A program made the translations under genes and the position numbers. Of a stretch of DNA of 6,198 nucleotides, positions 5,186-6,198 are shown piece by piece. The notes beneath the pieces were generated by a model. The model saw only the letters and a list, made by a program, of their open reading frames with translations. It did not search any database and was not told the origin of the DNA. This DNA comes from Aquisalimonas sp. (GTDB lineage Bacteria > Pseudomonadota > Gammaproteobacteria > Nitrococcales > Aquisalimonadaceae): contig SKYZ01000434.1 in the NCBI GenBank assembly GCA_007127625.1, positions 1 through 6,198 of the forward strand, written 5' to 3'. The stretch's first letter is position 1. Each line of letters starts with the position of its first letter.

Positions 5186-6198
5186 ATGACGCAACGCCTG
5201 GACGACTGGTTCAACAGCCTGGCCGCGGCGTACCTTCCCATGCGTCCGTCCACCAGGGAGGCCCTGGAACACATGGCCGGATCAGGCATGGACACTCTCG
5301 GCGTGCGCGATCTTCATCCGATGCTTGTGCGGGATCCGGCGTTCGCCCTGAACATGCTGCGTGCCGCGAACGCCTATCGCCACCGGCACCTGGATGGCCA
5401 GACCACCACCACCGACCAGGCAGCACTGATGCTTGGCACCGCGCGCACCCTGGAGCTGGCACGACAATGGCCCAATGCCGCTGACTGCATGGCCGAACAT
5501 ACCCGCGCGGGCTACCGGCAACTCATGGCGGATGCCTGTTTCACCGCTCGGCTGGCGGCCACCTGGGCGGAGCTCCGCAGCGACGTCCTGCCCGCCGAGA
5601 TCTATTGCGCCGCCCTGGCGAGACATTCCGGCAGCCTGGCCCTGCAGGCCAACCCGCAGGGGCAACACCGGATGGACGCCATCAGCGAAATCCGGGAGCG
5701 TTGCAGTATTGAACCGCCGGAAGCGGAATACGTCGTCATCGGCTTCGGCGTTGATGAGCTCGCCACCGTATTGAACACCGACTGGCGCCTGCCCACCCTG
5801 GCGCTGGAGTATCTGCTGCCGGAGAACATCAACGCACGGCGCACGCTGGGCATCCGGCTCGCCATGCAGCTGCGCCGCATCGGGCATCTCGGGTGGTTCT
5901 CTCCGGCCATGAAACGCCTGCTGACCGCCCTGGCCAACTACCTGGGAACGGATCGTGAGACAGCAGCCGACACCATTCCCGGCATTGCCCGCGCTGTGCT
6001 GGAGGAATACCCCAAGGTTGAACACCCGCGCTGGCTGCCGCTGGCGGACAGCGAAGCCCCGCCCGCGCACGAGCCACCCCCCCGCGGCCTGTGCCTCATG
6101 CCGCAGCGCGACCTGCTGGAGCGCCTGACCGACGAACTCGAAGATGGCCGCCTGGAGCGCGTTGAAAGCGAGCTGGCGCGACGTCACGACCGCACGGA
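5186..6198 (+). CDS. HDOD-domain signalling protein (3' end outside window)
   Basis: This reading frame is open from the ATG at 5186 to the right edge (337 residues, no stop). GGGAG at 5176-5180 is 5 nt upstream of the start. Residues about 15-215 resemble an HDOD domain, a non-catalytic relative of HD phosphohydrolases used as an output module in bacterial signalling. Visible landmarks are YLPMRPSTREALE (16-28), LHPMLVRDPAFALNMLRAAN (43-62), an ALMLGTARTLELA helix (80-92), ALARHSGSLAL (143-153) where an active HD enzyme would have LLHDxGKL, and GFGVDELATVLNTDWRLP (186-203), which resembles the EhaxvGaxLaxxWxLP block. After 215 come helices without a family I recognise, a proline-rich linker (290-299) and a charged helix at the end; another domain could follow outside the window. 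It is divergent from motA, hinting at a link to motility, but this is inference. Confidence 0.72.
   Translation, partial: MTQRLDDWFNSLAAAYLPMRPSTREALEHMAGSGMDTLGVRDLHPMLVRDPAFALNMLRAANAYRHRHLDGQTTTTDQAALMLGTARTLELARQWPNAADCMAEHTRAGYRQLMADACFTARLAATWAELRSDVLPAEIYCAALARHSGSLALQANPQGQHRMDAISEIRERCSIEPPEAEYVVIGFGVDELATVLNTDWRLPTLALEYLLPENINARRTLGIRLAMQLRRIGHLGWFSPAMKRLLTALANYLGTDRETAADTIPGIARAVLEEYPKVEHPRWLPLADSEAPPAHEPPPRGLCLMPQRDLLERLTDELEDGRLERVESELARRHDRT

Noticed and set aside
5282..6187. A 301-codon minus-strand open frame opposite the HDOD gene
   Set aside because: The plus frame has a good ribosome binding site and HDOD-like motifs; the minus frame has low-complexity composition and no family resemblance.

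Overview
The window is GC-rich, densely coding DNA that looks like chromosome from a motile, facultatively anaerobic gammaproteobacterium. Rnk, YbaN, HemN, MotA and MotB all read as gammaproteobacterial family members. Ectothiorhodospiraceae/Chromatiales or a related halophilic lineage is a guess from GC content and acidic proteins, not something the sequence proves. I see no mobile element, CRISPR array, tRNA or rRNA.

Layout: six genes lie on the minus strand and one on the plus strand. In transcription order, right to left, they are motA (4942-4091), motB (4074-3190), a two-domain QueD/6-pyruvoyl-tetrahydropterin-synthase-like gene (3092-2250), hemN (2179-791), a ybaN/DUF454 membrane protein gene (730-365) and rnk (337 to the left edge, missing its 3' end). 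Divergent from motA, across a 243-bp gap, an HDOD-domain gene starts at 5186 and runs off the right edge.

Transcription can be partly read. A flagellar sigma-28 (FliA)-type promoter precedes motA, so motAB is probably a late flagellar operon. A sigma-70-like promoter with an inverted repeat over its -10 box lies between motB and the queD-like gene. A well-formed FNR/Anr box (TTGATTCAGGTCAA) sits upstream of hemN with a -10-like element at the class II activator distance, and it overlaps the stop codon of the preceding gene. hemN makes the oxygen-independent haem-pathway enzyme, so anaerobic induction fits. ybaN and rnk follow closely on the same strand and may be carried on the same transcript.

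Most of the window is ordinary housekeeping content. The points most worth a second look are the queD-like protein, whose two T-fold halves appear to share out the active-site residues between them; the GGGKP (not GGGTP) motif in HemN; the FNR box built into a stop codon; and the sigma-28 promoter beside a divergent HDOD regulator. I found no convincing undescribed multi-gene system.
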